Assembly (NCBI RefSeq): GCF_028745505.1 | Contig: NZ_JAQZZL010000002.1 | Coordinates: 1-64,000, forward strand | Length of the DNA: 64,000 bases | Direction: 5' to 3' | Origin: Lentisphaera marina | GTDB taxonomy: Bacteria; Verrucomicrobiota; Lentisphaeria; Lentisphaerales; Lentisphaeraceae | Shown here: positions 16,743 through 25,372 of the stretch, piece by piece | Position numbering within the stretch: position 1 is the stretch's first letter | Layout: every line of letters starts with the position of its first letter | Notes under the pieces: model-generated | Database searches by the model: none | What the model saw: only the letters and a program-made list of their open reading frames with translations | Told to the model about the DNA's origin: nothing | Translations under genes and position numbers: made by a program

Positions 16743-16878
16743 TCTGCCTCAGAAAATTTGCCCTGTCTGTAATCGCCCCTTTACATGGCGTAAAAAGTGG
16801 GCGAAAAATTGGTCAGAAGTCAAATACTGCTCAAAACTATGTTCTAGTAATCGCTATACTTTGAAGAGAAAAAACTGA
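16729..16878 (+). CDS. DUF2256 zinc-ribbon-like small protein
   Basis: A 49-residue protein overlapping the helicase end by 14 bases. It reads [16 protein letters not shown], then [11 protein letters not shown]: two CxxC-like pairs (CPVC and CSKLC) around the invariant PFTWRKKW, which is the DUF2256 signature. It is probably a zinc-binding peptide. Bacterial DUF2256 genes commonly sit near DNA repair or photolyase genes; here the overlap with a repair helicase supports a link to the same operon. Function unknown. Confidence 0.85.
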   Translation: MKKTDLPQKICPVCNRPFTWRKKWAKNWSEVKYCSKLCSSNRYTLKRKN

Positions 16879-16931
16879 CTTGTCTTTTTTTATCGATCAA
16901 TTAATTTCAGTAAAAAATCAAGGTAATAAAA

Positions 16932-17342
16932 ATGAATGGCCCCCCACAAGTCGATCCCCCCAATCCCGAAATTTATCAGCTCATGGGCGAAGAAAATATG
17001 TTTCGCTTACTTCACGATGTTTACGATGAATTTGCCAAGTCCGAAATTAAAGACATGTTCCCGACGGAGGCAGATGAATTAGCAGAAGCAGCCGACAAAT
17101 CCGCCTGCTTTTTTGTGGGCCTTTGTGGTGGTCCACCGCTTTATCATCAGCGTTATGGCAACCCCATGTTACGACGCCGTCATTTCCCTTTCCCCATTGA
17201 TATGAACTCTCGTGATGTGTGGTTAGCCTGCTTTTTAAAAGTGTTAAAAAATCACCAAGACTACAACTTCCCTGAGCAGCATCTTGATAGTTTCATTGGC
17301 TTTATCGCCGGTTTTTCTCCCTGGATGGTCAACAAAGAGTAG
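16932..17342 (+). CDS. Truncated haemoglobin (group II-like globin)
   Basis: The 136-residue protein shows the 2-on-2 globin pattern: FRLLHDVYDEFAKS (helix A/B), DMFP, the CD-E region KSACFFVGLCGGPPLYHQRYG with its Gly-Gly turn, and proximal H84 in LRRRHFPFPID, followed by W95 in VWLACFLK. It would bind haem and O2/NO; roles in NO detoxification or O2 sensing are typical. AAGGTAAT precedes the ATG. It is 12 bases upstream of an RNA pseudouridine synthase gene on the same strand, so the two are probably cotranscribed without an obvious functional link. Confidence 0.88.
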   Translation: MNGPPQVDPPNPEIYQLMGEENMFRLLHDVYDEFAKSEIKDMFPTEADELAEAADKSACFFVGLCGGPPLYHQRYGNPMLRRRHFPFPIDMNSRDVWLACFLKVLKNHQDYNFPEQHLDSFIGFIAGFSPWMVNKE

Positions 17343-17354
17343 GGTTTTTATATA

Positions 17355-18029
17355 ATGATCACTGATCTTGAACAGCGTATCATATATGAAAAAGATGGTC
17401 TATTAGTTGTCGACAAACCCTATGACCTTCCTTCAACGGGGAGACAGCTCGATGATGACGATTGTCTCCAGTATTGGCTAATACAACGTCACGGCTCTAT
17501 GGTTTGGGCCGTTCACCAACTCGATGCTGATACGAGTGGCGTGAACTTGTTTGTCACGGAGAAGAAACTCGTCAAATATTATAAAGGGCTGCTAGAGCAA
17601 ACTCAAGCCGACAAACAATACCTTGCACTTGTTCATGGTATTCCAACTTGGGGAAAATGTGAAGAGCGTAGTCGCATAGGCAAACTTGATGAGCGCAATT
17701 TAGGTATTCATCCCGAGGGAAAAACAGCTCATAGTCAATTTGAAGCTTTAGGAAGTGCAAACGATTTTAGCCTCATCAAAGCAAAGATATTCACCGGGCG
17801 TACACATCAGATTCGTATTCATTTGAGTCACTTAGGTCATCCACTTGTAGGTGAAGAATGGTACTGTGATCCACCTTGCACCACACATAAACGTCAGGCA
17901 CTCCACTGTTATAAAATTCACTTGCCTCAAACAGGGCAGACTTTCATGGCTTCTTTAGCAGAAGACCTAAAGCAATGGGCTCAGAATCAAGGCTTAAATA
18001 AGTACATAGTAGCTTTTTTAGGGTTATGA
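17355..18029 (+). CDS. RluA-family RNA pseudouridine synthase
   Basis: The 224-residue protein has the family opening YEKDGLLVVDKP, the catalytic motif HQLDADTSG (Asp near residue 58) and TGRTHQIRIHLSHLGHPLVG. It isomerises specific uridines in rRNA or tRNA. There is no S4 domain and the protein is short, so it resembles the RluA/TruC/YciL-like single-domain enzymes; the target base cannot be predicted. It ends with a slightly divergent tail (LKQWAQNQGLNKY). Confidence 0.88.
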   Translation: MITDLEQRIIYEKDGLLVVDKPYDLPSTGRQLDDDDCLQYWLIQRHGSMVWAVHQLDADTSGVNLFVTEKKLVKYYKGLLEQTQADKQYLALVHGIPTWGKCEERSRIGKLDERNLGIHPEGKTAHSQFEALGSANDFSLIKAKIFTGRTHQIRIHLSHLGHPLVGEEWYCDPPCTTHKRQALHCYKIHLPQTGQTFMASLAEDLKQWAQNQGLNKYIVAFLGL

Positions 18030-18091
18030 GTAAAACTCATACCTTGGTGCGGAACTCGCAAAGAGTTGCGGTGCTTGAGCAGGTATAACTT

Positions 18092-18107
18092 TAAGTGAAT
18101 TCACTTA
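18092..18107. promoter_or_regulatory. 16-bp perfect palindrome upstream of glgP
   Basis: TAAGTGAATTCACTTA is perfectly self-complementary and lies about 140 bases before the glgP start, in a 218-base gap. It could be an operator. A second small hairpin (AACTC-GCAAA-GAGTT) lies nearby at about 18053-18067. No regulator can be assigned. Confidence 0.35.
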
Positions 18108-18247
18108 GTGTTGTGAGTCATCATTAACTTCATTAGAAATTAACCCATTTCAGTGTCACAGCAAAGCTTCTGAGTTTTGTATTTATTTTCAGAGTCCTCT
18201 ATCTTAAAGTCGGTGAAAATTTAGACAAAAGACGAGGATACCTGATT

Positions 18248-20695
18248 ATGGCTAGCAAAGTAACAAAAACTGCCGTTAAAAAATTTAAAGAAGCTTTCCA
18301 AAAACGTGTGGATATGACTCTTGCAAAAGATTTGTCAGAATGCAATAAGCACGATCTTTATATGGCTCTAGCTTATACTGTGCGCGACCTTCAGGTCGAA
18401 GCGTGGAAAAAAACGAATCATAAATTGTCTAGTGCAGATGCCCCCAAGAGAATGTATTACATCTCACTCGAATTCCTCATGGGCCGTACTCTTGGTAATA
18501 GTTTAATCAACTGTGGTTTTTTTGACCAAGCTGATAGTGCTCTCAAAGAACTTGGCGTTGAACTCGAAGACTTACTCGATGAAGAAATGGATGCAGGACT
18601 CGGTAATGGCGGCCTTGGTCGCTTAGCTGCTTGCTTCCTCGATTCTATTGCTAGCTTAGATCTACCAGGTTTTGGCTCAGGTATTCGTTATGATTATGGT
18701 ATTTTCCGTCAAAAAATCGATCATGGTCATCAATTAGAAGAGCCAGATAACTGGTTGCGTTTTGGTAATCCATGGGAAGTGGTTCGCCCAGAGCGCAAGC
18801 GCGTCGTTAAATTTTATGGTCATGTCGAGTGCTACAAAGATCACGATGGTAAGCAGTGGTGCACTTGGGTAGACACGGAAGATGTCTTGGCAATGCCTTA
18901 CGACACACCGATCCCGGGGTTCTCTATGGGCACAGTTAATACTTTGCGTCTTTGGTCAGCTCGTTCCATCTTTGGTTTCAACCTCACAGATTTTAACCAA
19001 GGTGATTTCATTAACGCCAATATTCAAAAGTCACTTACCGAAAACATTACCAAAGTTCTTTATCCCAATGATAATAACTACGAGGGTAAAGAATTGCGCT
19101 TGAAGCAGCAGTACTTCCTCGCATCTGCGACCCTCGCAGATATGATTGAAGATTTCAAAGAGCTCGGCCTGCCCATGAGTGATCTTCCCAAGAAAGCTGT
19201 CTGTCAGCTGAATGATACTCACCCAGCCATTGCAGTGCCAGAGCTTATGCGCCTACTCATGGATGATGAAGGCTTAACTTGGGATGAAGCATGGGGCATC
19301 TCGCGTCAGGTTTTTGCCTACACAAATCACACTTTACTTGCCGAAGCACTAGAGAAATGGTCTGTAGATTTAATAGAGAATCTCCTCCCGCGTCACATGC
19401 AGATTATTTACGAGATCAATTATCACTTCTTGCGTGAAGTAGCGCAAAAATATCCTGGGGATAACGATCGCCAACGCGATATGTCCATCATCCAAGAGGG
19501 TGGAGAAAAAATGGTGCGCATGGCTTATCTAGCGATCGTTGGGAGCTTCTCGGTTAATGGTGTTGCAGCAATGCACACGGAGCTTTTGAAGCACGATTTA
19601 GTGAGAGAATTCTATGACCTCTACCCTGAGAAATTTAATAATAAAACTAATGGTATCACGCCTCGTCGCTGGTTGCGCAAATGTAACCCAGAACTCTCTG
19701 AATTGATCACTTCAAAGATTGGTGATAAGTGGGTGACGGATCTTGATGAATTGCAAAAACTCATTCCTTTTGCCAAAGATAAGGCCTTCCGCAAAGAAAT
19801 TTCCAAGATTAAGAAGAACAACAAAATTCGCTTGGCTGAATACGTCAAAAATCTCACTGGCGACGAACTCGATGTGAATTCGATTTTCGATATCCAGGTG
19901 AAACGACTTCACGAGTACAAACGCCAGCTCCTCAATATTCTGCATGCGATTCATTTGTATCAAAAAATCAAGGCTAATCCCAAGGGACATTACACGCCGC
20001 GTACAATCATTATTGCCGGTAAAGCAGCTCCGGGTTATTACATGGCCAAGCTCATTATCAAGATGGTGAATTCAGTGTCGGCAATTGTCAATAATGACCC
20101 AGAAGTTAACAAGTTCCTCAAAGTGCTTTTTCTTCCCAACTACAGCGTTAGTATGGCTGAAGTATTGGTGCCAGCAACGGATCTTTCGGAGCAAATCTCT
20201 ACTGCAGGTAAAGAAGCTTCTGGTACGGGCAATATGAAATTTGCACTCAATGGAGCTTTAACTATCGGTACTCTTGACGGTGCCAATGTCGAAATTAAAG
20301 ACGCAGTAGGCGATGATAATATCTACATTTTTGGACTCGATGTTGATGGGGTAACTAGCCTCAATCAAAATGGTTATAATCCCCATGATTACATGCCTCA
20401 GGGTTCACACTTGAAAAATGCCCTCGATCTGATTTCTTCAGGGTTTTTCTGTCCAGAGGATCCCGAGCTCTTCCGTCCTTTAGTTGACTCACTCACCATT
20501 GGTGGAGATCACTATAAATTGGCGGCTGATTTCGAAAGCTATTCTGATTCCCAAGAACTTGTGTCTAATGATTTCATTAAGGAAGACGATTGGGCAAAAC
20601 GTGCTATTCTCAACATTGCAAATATGGGCGGCTTTTCATCCGACCGCACAATTAAACAATACGCAGAAGAAATTTGGGATATAAAACCCTACTAA
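18248..20695 (+). CDS. glgP: Glycogen/starch phosphorylase
   Basis: The 815-residue enzyme has the length and motifs of bacterial glycogen phosphorylase: RMYYISLEFLMGRTLGNSL, GLGNGGLGRLAACFLDS (active-site loop), GSGIRYDYGIFRQ, the nucleotide/phosphate region, KRLHEYKRQLLN, and the pyridoxal-phosphate site with K664 in GTGNMKFALNGALTIGTLDG. It releases glucose-1-phosphate from glycogen. It is monocistronic or leads into nadA, whose start is 9 bases after its stop. No glycogen synthase or branching enzyme is in the window. Confidence 0.97.
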   Translation: MASKVTKTAVKKFKEAFQKRVDMTLAKDLSECNKHDLYMALAYTVRDLQVEAWKKTNHKLSSADAPKRMYYISLEFLMGRTLGNSLINCGFFDQADSALKELGVELEDLLDEEMDAGLGNGGLGRLAACFLDSIASLDLPGFGSGIRYDYGIFRQKIDHGHQLEEPDNWLRFGNPWEVVRPERKRVVKFYGHVECYKDHDGKQWCTWVDTEDVLAMPYDTPIPGFSMGTVNTLRLWSARSIFGFNLTDFNQGDFINANIQKSLTENITKVLYPNDNNYEGKELRLKQQYFLASATLADMIEDFKELGLPMSDLPKKAVCQLNDTHPAIAVPELMRLLMDDEGLTWDEAWGISRQVFAYTNHTLLAEALEKWSVDLIENLLPRHMQIIYEINYHFLREVAQKYPGDNDRQRDMSIIQEGGEKMVRMAYLAIVGSFSVNGVAAMHTELLKHDLVREFYDLYPEKFNNKTNGITPRRWLRKCNPELSELITSKIGDKWVTDLDELQKLIPFAKDKAFRKEISKIKKNNKIRLAEYVKNLTGDELDVNSIFDIQVKRLHEYKRQLLNILHAIHLYQKIKANPKGHYTPRTIIIAGKAAPGYYMAKLIIKMVNSVSAIVNNDPEVNKFLKVLFLPNYSVSMAEVLVPATDLSEQISTAGKEASGTGNMKFALNGALTIGTLDGANVEIKDAVGDDNIYIFGLDVDGVTSLNQNGYNPHDYMPQGSHLKNALDLISSGFFCPEDPELFRPLVDSLTIGGDHYKLAADFESYSDSQELVSNDFIKEDDWAKRAILNIANMGGFSSDRTIKQYAEEIWDIKPY

Positions 20696-20704
20696 GAGAG
20701 TAAC

Positions 20705-21727
20705 ATGATAACATCAGATCAACTGCATGAGAAACTCAAAAATGTGACGGTTGCGGGTTCTACCTGTAGCTACACAGAAGAGTACTGCGACAAGATCGCT
20801 CCTATGATTAATGAGATTAACCGTCTCAAAAAAGAAACGAACACAGTGATTCTCGCTCACTCCTACGTCAATCCAGAGATTGTCTACGGAGTGTCCGACT
20901 ACACAGGTGATTCCTACCAGCTTAGTCGCAATGCCCTCGAGAGTGGTGCAGACAATATTATTTTTGTCGCCGTAAAATTCATGGCGGAGACCGCAAAAAT
21001 CCTCAACCCCGAGAAAAATGTCTACGTACCTGCGGCCCTAAATGGCTGCAGTTTAGCCGACTCCATCACTGGTGCGGACGTACGTAAACTCAAGCAAGAA
21101 AACCCAGATTATACCTTTGTTTGCTACATCAATACCACTGCAGATGTCAAAGCTCAGTGCGATGTATGTGTGACATCCGGCAATGTCTACAATATTATTG
21201 AAGACCTACCAACAGACAAGATTTTCTTTGTGCCCGATAAATTAATGGGCCTCAATATCATCGACGAAATGAAGCGTCGTGGCGTTGAAAAAGATATTAA
21301 ACTCTGGGATGGCGTTTGTTATGTTCACGAAGAATACGATCCGGATATGATTGATTATATTCGCGGTGAATTTGATGGCGTAAAAGTTTTGGCTCACCCC
21401 GAGTGTAGCCCAGGTGTTTTACATCACTCTGACTTCGTTGGTTCAACCGCTCAGCTTCTCAAATTTATGGAGACTTCGGCTGCAGATGATTTCCTCATGC
21501 TCACGGAATGCGGACTTTCAGCTCGACTTCAAGTCGAGATGCCAGAGAAGAATTTTGTTGGTTCTTGTTCAGTATGTAAATACATGAAGGCCAACACACT
21601 CGAGAATGTTTTGGAATGCTTAAAGAATCCTAAAGCTCAGAACGAGATCCACCTGAGTCAAGAGGATATCGATGGTTCGCGTCGTTGTATCGATGCCATG
21701 TTCCACTACGCTGAAAAGCGCAATTAA
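20705..21727 (+). CDS. nadA: Quinolinate synthase A
   Basis: The 340-residue protein is NadA: LAHSYVNPEIVYGVSDYTGDS, then three cysteine positions expected for the 4Fe-4S cluster (NGCSLADSI; CDVCVTSGN; GSCSVCKYMKANT), and HPECSPGV. It condenses iminoaspartate with dihydroxyacetone phosphate to make quinolinate for NAD. GAGAGTAAC precedes the ATG, and the 9-base gap after glgP makes cotranscription likely; the two have no known joint pathway. nadB and nadC are not in the window. Confidence 0.95.
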   Translation: MITSDQLHEKLKNVTVAGSTCSYTEEYCDKIAPMINEINRLKKETNTVILAHSYVNPEIVYGVSDYTGDSYQLSRNALESGADNIIFVAVKFMAETAKILNPEKNVYVPAALNGCSLADSITGADVRKLKQENPDYTFVCYINTTADVKAQCDVCVTSGNVYNIIEDLPTDKIFFVPDKLMGLNIIDEMKRRGVEKDIKLWDGVCYVHEEYDPDMIDYIRGEFDGVKVLAHPECSPGVLHHSDFVGSTAQLLKFMETSAADDFLMLTECGLSARLQVEMPEKNFVGSCSVCKYMKANTLENVLECLKNPKAQNEIHLSQEDIDGSRRCIDAMFHYAEKRN

Positions 21728-21729
21728 CT

Positions 21730-21768
21730 ATTGCCATAGGGGCGGTAAACTACTGCCGTAGGGGCAGT
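21730..21768 (+). repeat. Two tandem copies of a small GC hairpin after nadA
   Basis: ATTGCC-ATAGG-GGCGGT (21730-21746) and ACTGCC-GTAGG-GGCAGT (21752-21768) share the same fold; the second has a perfect 6-bp stem, the first pairs with G-T wobbles. They are copies of one element and lie before the terminator. Confidence 0.55.
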
Positions 21769-21805
21769 GATGAACTTTTATCGCAACAAACTCGCTAGTT
21801 AAATT

Positions 21806-21836
21806 AAGGCAGGTGCTATGGTACCTGCCTTTTTTA
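21806..21836 (+). terminator. Intrinsic terminator after nadA
   Basis: Nine-bp stem AAGGCAGGT / ACCTGCCTT with an 8-base loop and a following T run. It overlaps the end of the convergent comEC gene. Confidence 0.85.
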
Positions 21837-23876
21837 TTGGAGTGGAATGCGTTCAATTTGTGGGTAGTTACTCATCACTAAACTGCGCTCAATTACTTGG
21901 GCACCCTTGTGAATTCGAATGTTTACACGACCTAAATCATTATTATCAATGTGAATAAGAAATTGTCGCCATTGGAAACTGCTATCATCAATTTTTTGCA
22001 CTTTACTCTGGAGCGGAGGATCATAATAAAGCGGGCAATTTAGCTCAAAACTTTGTTGGTGGAGGTATTGTTGAAACTGCGTCGGACGAGAACGGGCTTT
22101 TAGAAAGCTAATGGAATGGAGCCTCTGCTTATTAATTAAACTCAGGGCTCCTAAGGACGAACTTTTGCGATTATCGCAAATGACTAAATCAATTTTCTTG
22201 AGCGCGCGTTGGTCGAGTTCTTTCGTAAAAAAGCTGGATGCCTGGAAATCGCTACAATTGATTAGAAGGGAATCCCCTTTATCAAAAATAGCGATAGAGA
22301 CTTGTTCTTGCCCCGCGGAACGAAAAATAATAAGCTCTTCATCCCGGACTTTAAATTGCAGTAAAATAATCAGGCTTAGAATGAGGAGGCTAAGGGCATA
22401 AATTTGCCGCTTCATTTTTATTCTGAGTCGTAAAATGAATAAAAAAGCCAGAGAATACAGGGCACAATTAATGCCGGATAAGCTCCCCAGTTTTAAAGAG
22501 AATTGAGCACTTAAACTTGCGAGGCCCGCAAAAAATGATGTGAAGGTATCGAGTAGGGGAGTGAGGAAGGGAAATAAACAGCAAATCAGTGCACTTGTTA
22601 TTAAGGGGGCCGCCAAGAAAATGCATAGGAGATTAACTGCCAAAGAGAAGGGATTGCTATTGGCCGAGAGATAAATATTCATTCCCAAAGAACTCAAATA
22701 TGCCACCAGAGTAATCCCAAAGGCCTTGATCACTTTGTTTTTTATATGGTGCTTGTGGAAGGAGAATCGTGCACCCCAATAAATTTTTTCATCGAGGATA
22801 CGACAAAACTCATCTAGATTTTTTATACTCATGAGCAAGGCAAAAATGACGAGAAAAGAAAATTGAAAGCCAGCGAGTAAAATTTGATTGGGATTAATCA
22901 GTAAAATGATAAAACCAGCACAATACAGACTATTGAGGCTGATGCTATTTTTCTTTAAACACAAGCCAATGGACCAAATGCTAATCATAATCCAAGCCCG
23001 CATAGCGGAAGCAGGAATGCCAGTCATAACCAAATAGGGAATGAGTAAGATTGGCAACAGTGATAAGCGCCACCACACAGGAATAAAAAACAAGCGTAGG
23101 GTATACAGCAGAATGAAAGCAACAATGCCCACATGCAGACCCGACACGGCAAAAATATGCATTAACCCTGAACGTCGCAAGGTATCTTTTTGGGTACTAT
23201 TGAGTTCCTGTTTGAGTCCAAATAACATTGCGGTCAAAACTTGGTAATTGCCTTCATGATCTAAATGTTTCTCTAGTCGACTGAGTAGCTTATCACGTAA
23301 AATAAGACAAGATTTTTGTAGGGATGGTGCACTTTCAATCTGTATCTCATCTGGAGAAGAGGGGATGAATTTCCAATAAATCCCCTTGGAATGCAAATGA
23401 TTTATATAGGCCTGTTCGGAAGATAGCTGACTGCGTAGAGGAACTAAAGAACCGTAAGCGATGATTTGATCATTAAAGTGAAAAGCCCGATCGCGGGGTT
23501 TTTGAAAGAGTACTTTAAAATCCTTTAAATGATGTTTTTGGTGATTGATGAATGAACTCACCTGTAGTTCAATACTTTGCCTCTTAGTATGTCCATTAAT
23601 GATTTGGCTATCGCAGACTTTTGCAGTCAGCTTTCCTCCCATAGCCTTGAAATTACTTGGCTCTCGCTCTTGAAAAAAATGCCCCCATAAGGAGCCAAGA
23701 AGTAGGAAAAATATCTGCGCATATAAACGCTTCCATAAAAAAAAGCAGAGAAAAATGAGCAAGAGGCTCAATTGAACCAAAAGACTAGCTTCATGCCAGG
23801 AGATAAAAATCATAAGCCCAGCAATAAATGACCAGAAAACCCGTTCCAAGGGGTATGCGTGGCAGTCAATAGACAT
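21834..23876 (-). CDS. comEC: ComEC/Rec2-family DNA uptake channel
   Basis: A 680-residue polytopic membrane protein. The N-terminal region holds two hydrophobic helices and an OB-fold-like part (SLVPLRSQLSSEQAYINHLHSKGIYW); the central competence domain has the signature LMHIFAVSGLHVGIVAF and ~10 membrane helices; the C-terminal region is a shortened beta-lactamase-like part (FDKGDSLLINC...). It would carry single-stranded DNA across the inner membrane during transformation. I place the start at ATG 23876 (MSIDCHAYP), because AGGAGAGG sits 8 bases before it; an upstream in-frame ATG would use part of this site as coding. The gene is convergent with nadA and shares its terminator. Confidence 0.87.
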   Translation of the reverse strand: MSIDCHAYPLERVFWSFIAGLMIFISWHEASLLVQLSLLLIFLCFFLWKRLYAQIFFLLLGSLWGHFFQEREPSNFKAMGGKLTAKVCDSQIINGHTKRQSIELQVSSFINHQKHHLKDFKVLFQKPRDRAFHFNDQIIAYGSLVPLRSQLSSEQAYINHLHSKGIYWKFIPSSPDEIQIESAPSLQKSCLILRDKLLSRLEKHLDHEGNYQVLTAMLFGLKQELNSTQKDTLRRSGLMHIFAVSGLHVGIVAFILLYTLRLFFIPVWWRLSLLPILLIPYLVMTGIPASAMRAWIMISIWSIGLCLKKNSISLNSLYCAGFIILLINPNQILLAGFQFSFLVIFALLMSIKNLDEFCRILDEKIYWGARFSFHKHHIKNKVIKAFGITLVAYLSSLGMNIYLSANSNPFSLAVNLLCIFLAAPLITSALICCLFPFLTPLLDTFTSFFAGLASLSAQFSLKLGSLSGINCALYSLAFLFILRLRIKMKRQIYALSLLILSLIILLQFKVRDEELIIFRSAGQEQVSIAIFDKGDSLLINCSDFQASSFFTKELDQRALKKIDLVICDNRKSSSLGALSLINKQRLHSISFLKARSRPTQFQQYLHQQSFELNCPLYYDPPLQSKVQKIDDSSFQWRQFLIHIDNNDLGRVNIRIHKGAQVIERSLVMSNYPQIERIPLQ

Positions 23877-23962
23877 TTTTGTACCTCTCCTCATTCAATC
23901 GGTACAGAAATTTTAGCCTGTCCGATATATATTTCTGCTCTTAAAATAATACTGGGAAGTTT

Positions 23963-25369
23963 ATGAAAAAAATCTTTTGCCTACTAATATCATGTATTTT
24001 TGTGCAAAGTGTTTCTGCTGGGACGATAAAATTTCGTTCTGAGCTGGAGGACAAAATTTATCACTACGGTGTGCAACTCGCTTATCATAAGGCTAATACC
24101 AATCCAAATGCGAAAGATTTACAGAGTCTTTTGGCCTTTGTGCACTTTATGCGACCCGACTTAGGAGTCTCCCAAAGTATCAAAAAGTCACTGGTCTTTG
24201 GCAAGCCACTCTCAGTAAAAGGACGAGACACGACTAAATATTTTGCAGAAAAACTATTGGCTCGATCTCTAGAATTAAAAAATGATAAAGAGATGCGTGA
24301 ATTTCTCTATATTTATGCACAAATGGCGGAGAAATATACTCAGTTAGATGAGTCAGTTCACTTAGTCATGGATGATGCCCGTGGCTCGGGTTTTAATTTG
24401 AATTTAGCACACCTATTTAAAGTAGCTGGCTCGCCAGAAATTTATGATGTCGAAGCCGAAGCCGCTCAATTAGCTTTAGAGGCCGAACGCCAACGCAAAG
24501 AGGATGCGGAACATAGACGCATCAGTGGCAGTGAAGATGCTGGCGGAGATATAGAAGAAGACGATTTTAAATCACTCCTACAAAATCACAAAATGACCAT
24601 TGCCTATTCAGAGGTTTCAGCCATTAGCGCACTCAACGAAATGATCCACGCTATGTATTGGTTGGGAGTTAGCTTTGAGTACGAGGGTATGCGCTTATCG
24701 CATTTGGGCGAAATGAAAGCGACCAATGGAGCGGTTTTCTATAAGAGTGTTTTACCTCGCCCAGAGAAAGAAACTTATACTTTAGCCAACAAATCTATTC
24801 GTGATATCCTTGAGCACATGATGGAGAACTTGAACCTTCAGTATACTTTTGAAGGCAATACTGTAAAAATTTCCGATGCGCCCCCACCCTTGTTTCCCGA
24901 GTGGGGAACTGGTGGAGTTCCCGCTTATGTCTTACAGCAAAAGTTGCGCAATTATAACCGCAGCGAGATTGAGAAATATAAAGGTAAGGAATTTAAAATT
25001 AATGGTTATATTCAGAATATGGGAACGGGTAGCAGTCGCAACTATATGATGACGCTTGATTCGGATTTGATCATCATGCAAATCCCTCTCTACAATGTCG
25101 ACCTCGCTAATTGGAGTGATTTAAACGACAAGTTAAAAACTTGGAAATCCGAGAGTAAAAAGACTAAGAAAGAATCCATGACCAAAAATCGTCGAGACAA
25201 GCCAAAAGGAGAATTCGAACGCACGGCTTACGGTACGGATAATGTTTACGTGACGGCCTATGTCACTGCAGAGGGCATTAAGGGCGGTAAACTTTACCTC
25301 TCTAACGCCAAAAAAGTGAGCGTCAAAGGCCTAGGTCGTCGAATTACCTTGGATGAAGATAACGATTAA
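23963..25369 (+). CDS. Exported protein with STN-like domain, unknown function
   Basis: The 468-residue product begins with a signal peptide (MKKIFCLLISCIFVQSVSAG). The N-terminal 150 residues are helical; a charged segment follows (AQLALEAERQRKEDAEHRR). Residues about 210-315 show an STN/secretin-N-like pattern: VSAISALNEMIHAMYWLGVSFEYEG ... TYTLANKSIRDILEHMMENLNLQYTFEGNTVKI, which resembles the short domain used in secretins and TonB receptors. The C-terminal 130 residues (FKINGYIQNMG ... VYVTAYVTAEGIKGGKLYLSNAKKV) look like a small OB-like beta barrel. It is followed after 3 bases by an XPB-type helicase gene; the link is probably only transcriptional. No function is assigned. Confidence 0.6.
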   Translation: MKKIFCLLISCIFVQSVSAGTIKFRSELEDKIYHYGVQLAYHKANTNPNAKDLQSLLAFVHFMRPDLGVSQSIKKSLVFGKPLSVKGRDTTKYFAEKLLARSLELKNDKEMREFLYIYAQMAEKYTQLDESVHLVMDDARGSGFNLNLAHLFKVAGSPEIYDVEAEAAQLALEAERQRKEDAEHRRISGSEDAGGDIEEDDFKSLLQNHKMTIAYSEVSAISALNEMIHAMYWLGVSFEYEGMRLSHLGEMKATNGAVFYKSVLPRPEKETYTLANKSIRDILEHMMENLNLQYTFEGNTVKISDAPPPLFPEWGTGGVPAYVLQQKLRNYNRSEIEKYKGKEFKINGYIQNMGTGSSRNYMMTLDSDLIIMQIPLYNVDLANWSDLNDKLKTWKSESKKTKKESMTKNRRDKPKGEFERTAYGTDNVYVTAYVTAEGIKGGKLYLSNAKKVSVKGLGRRITLDEDND

Positions 25370-25372
25370 TGA

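Noticed and set aside
21834-21836. nadA terminator as a shared bidirectional terminator for comEC
   Set aside because: The minus-strand side lacks a good T run (TTAATTT only), so termination of comEC there is not established.
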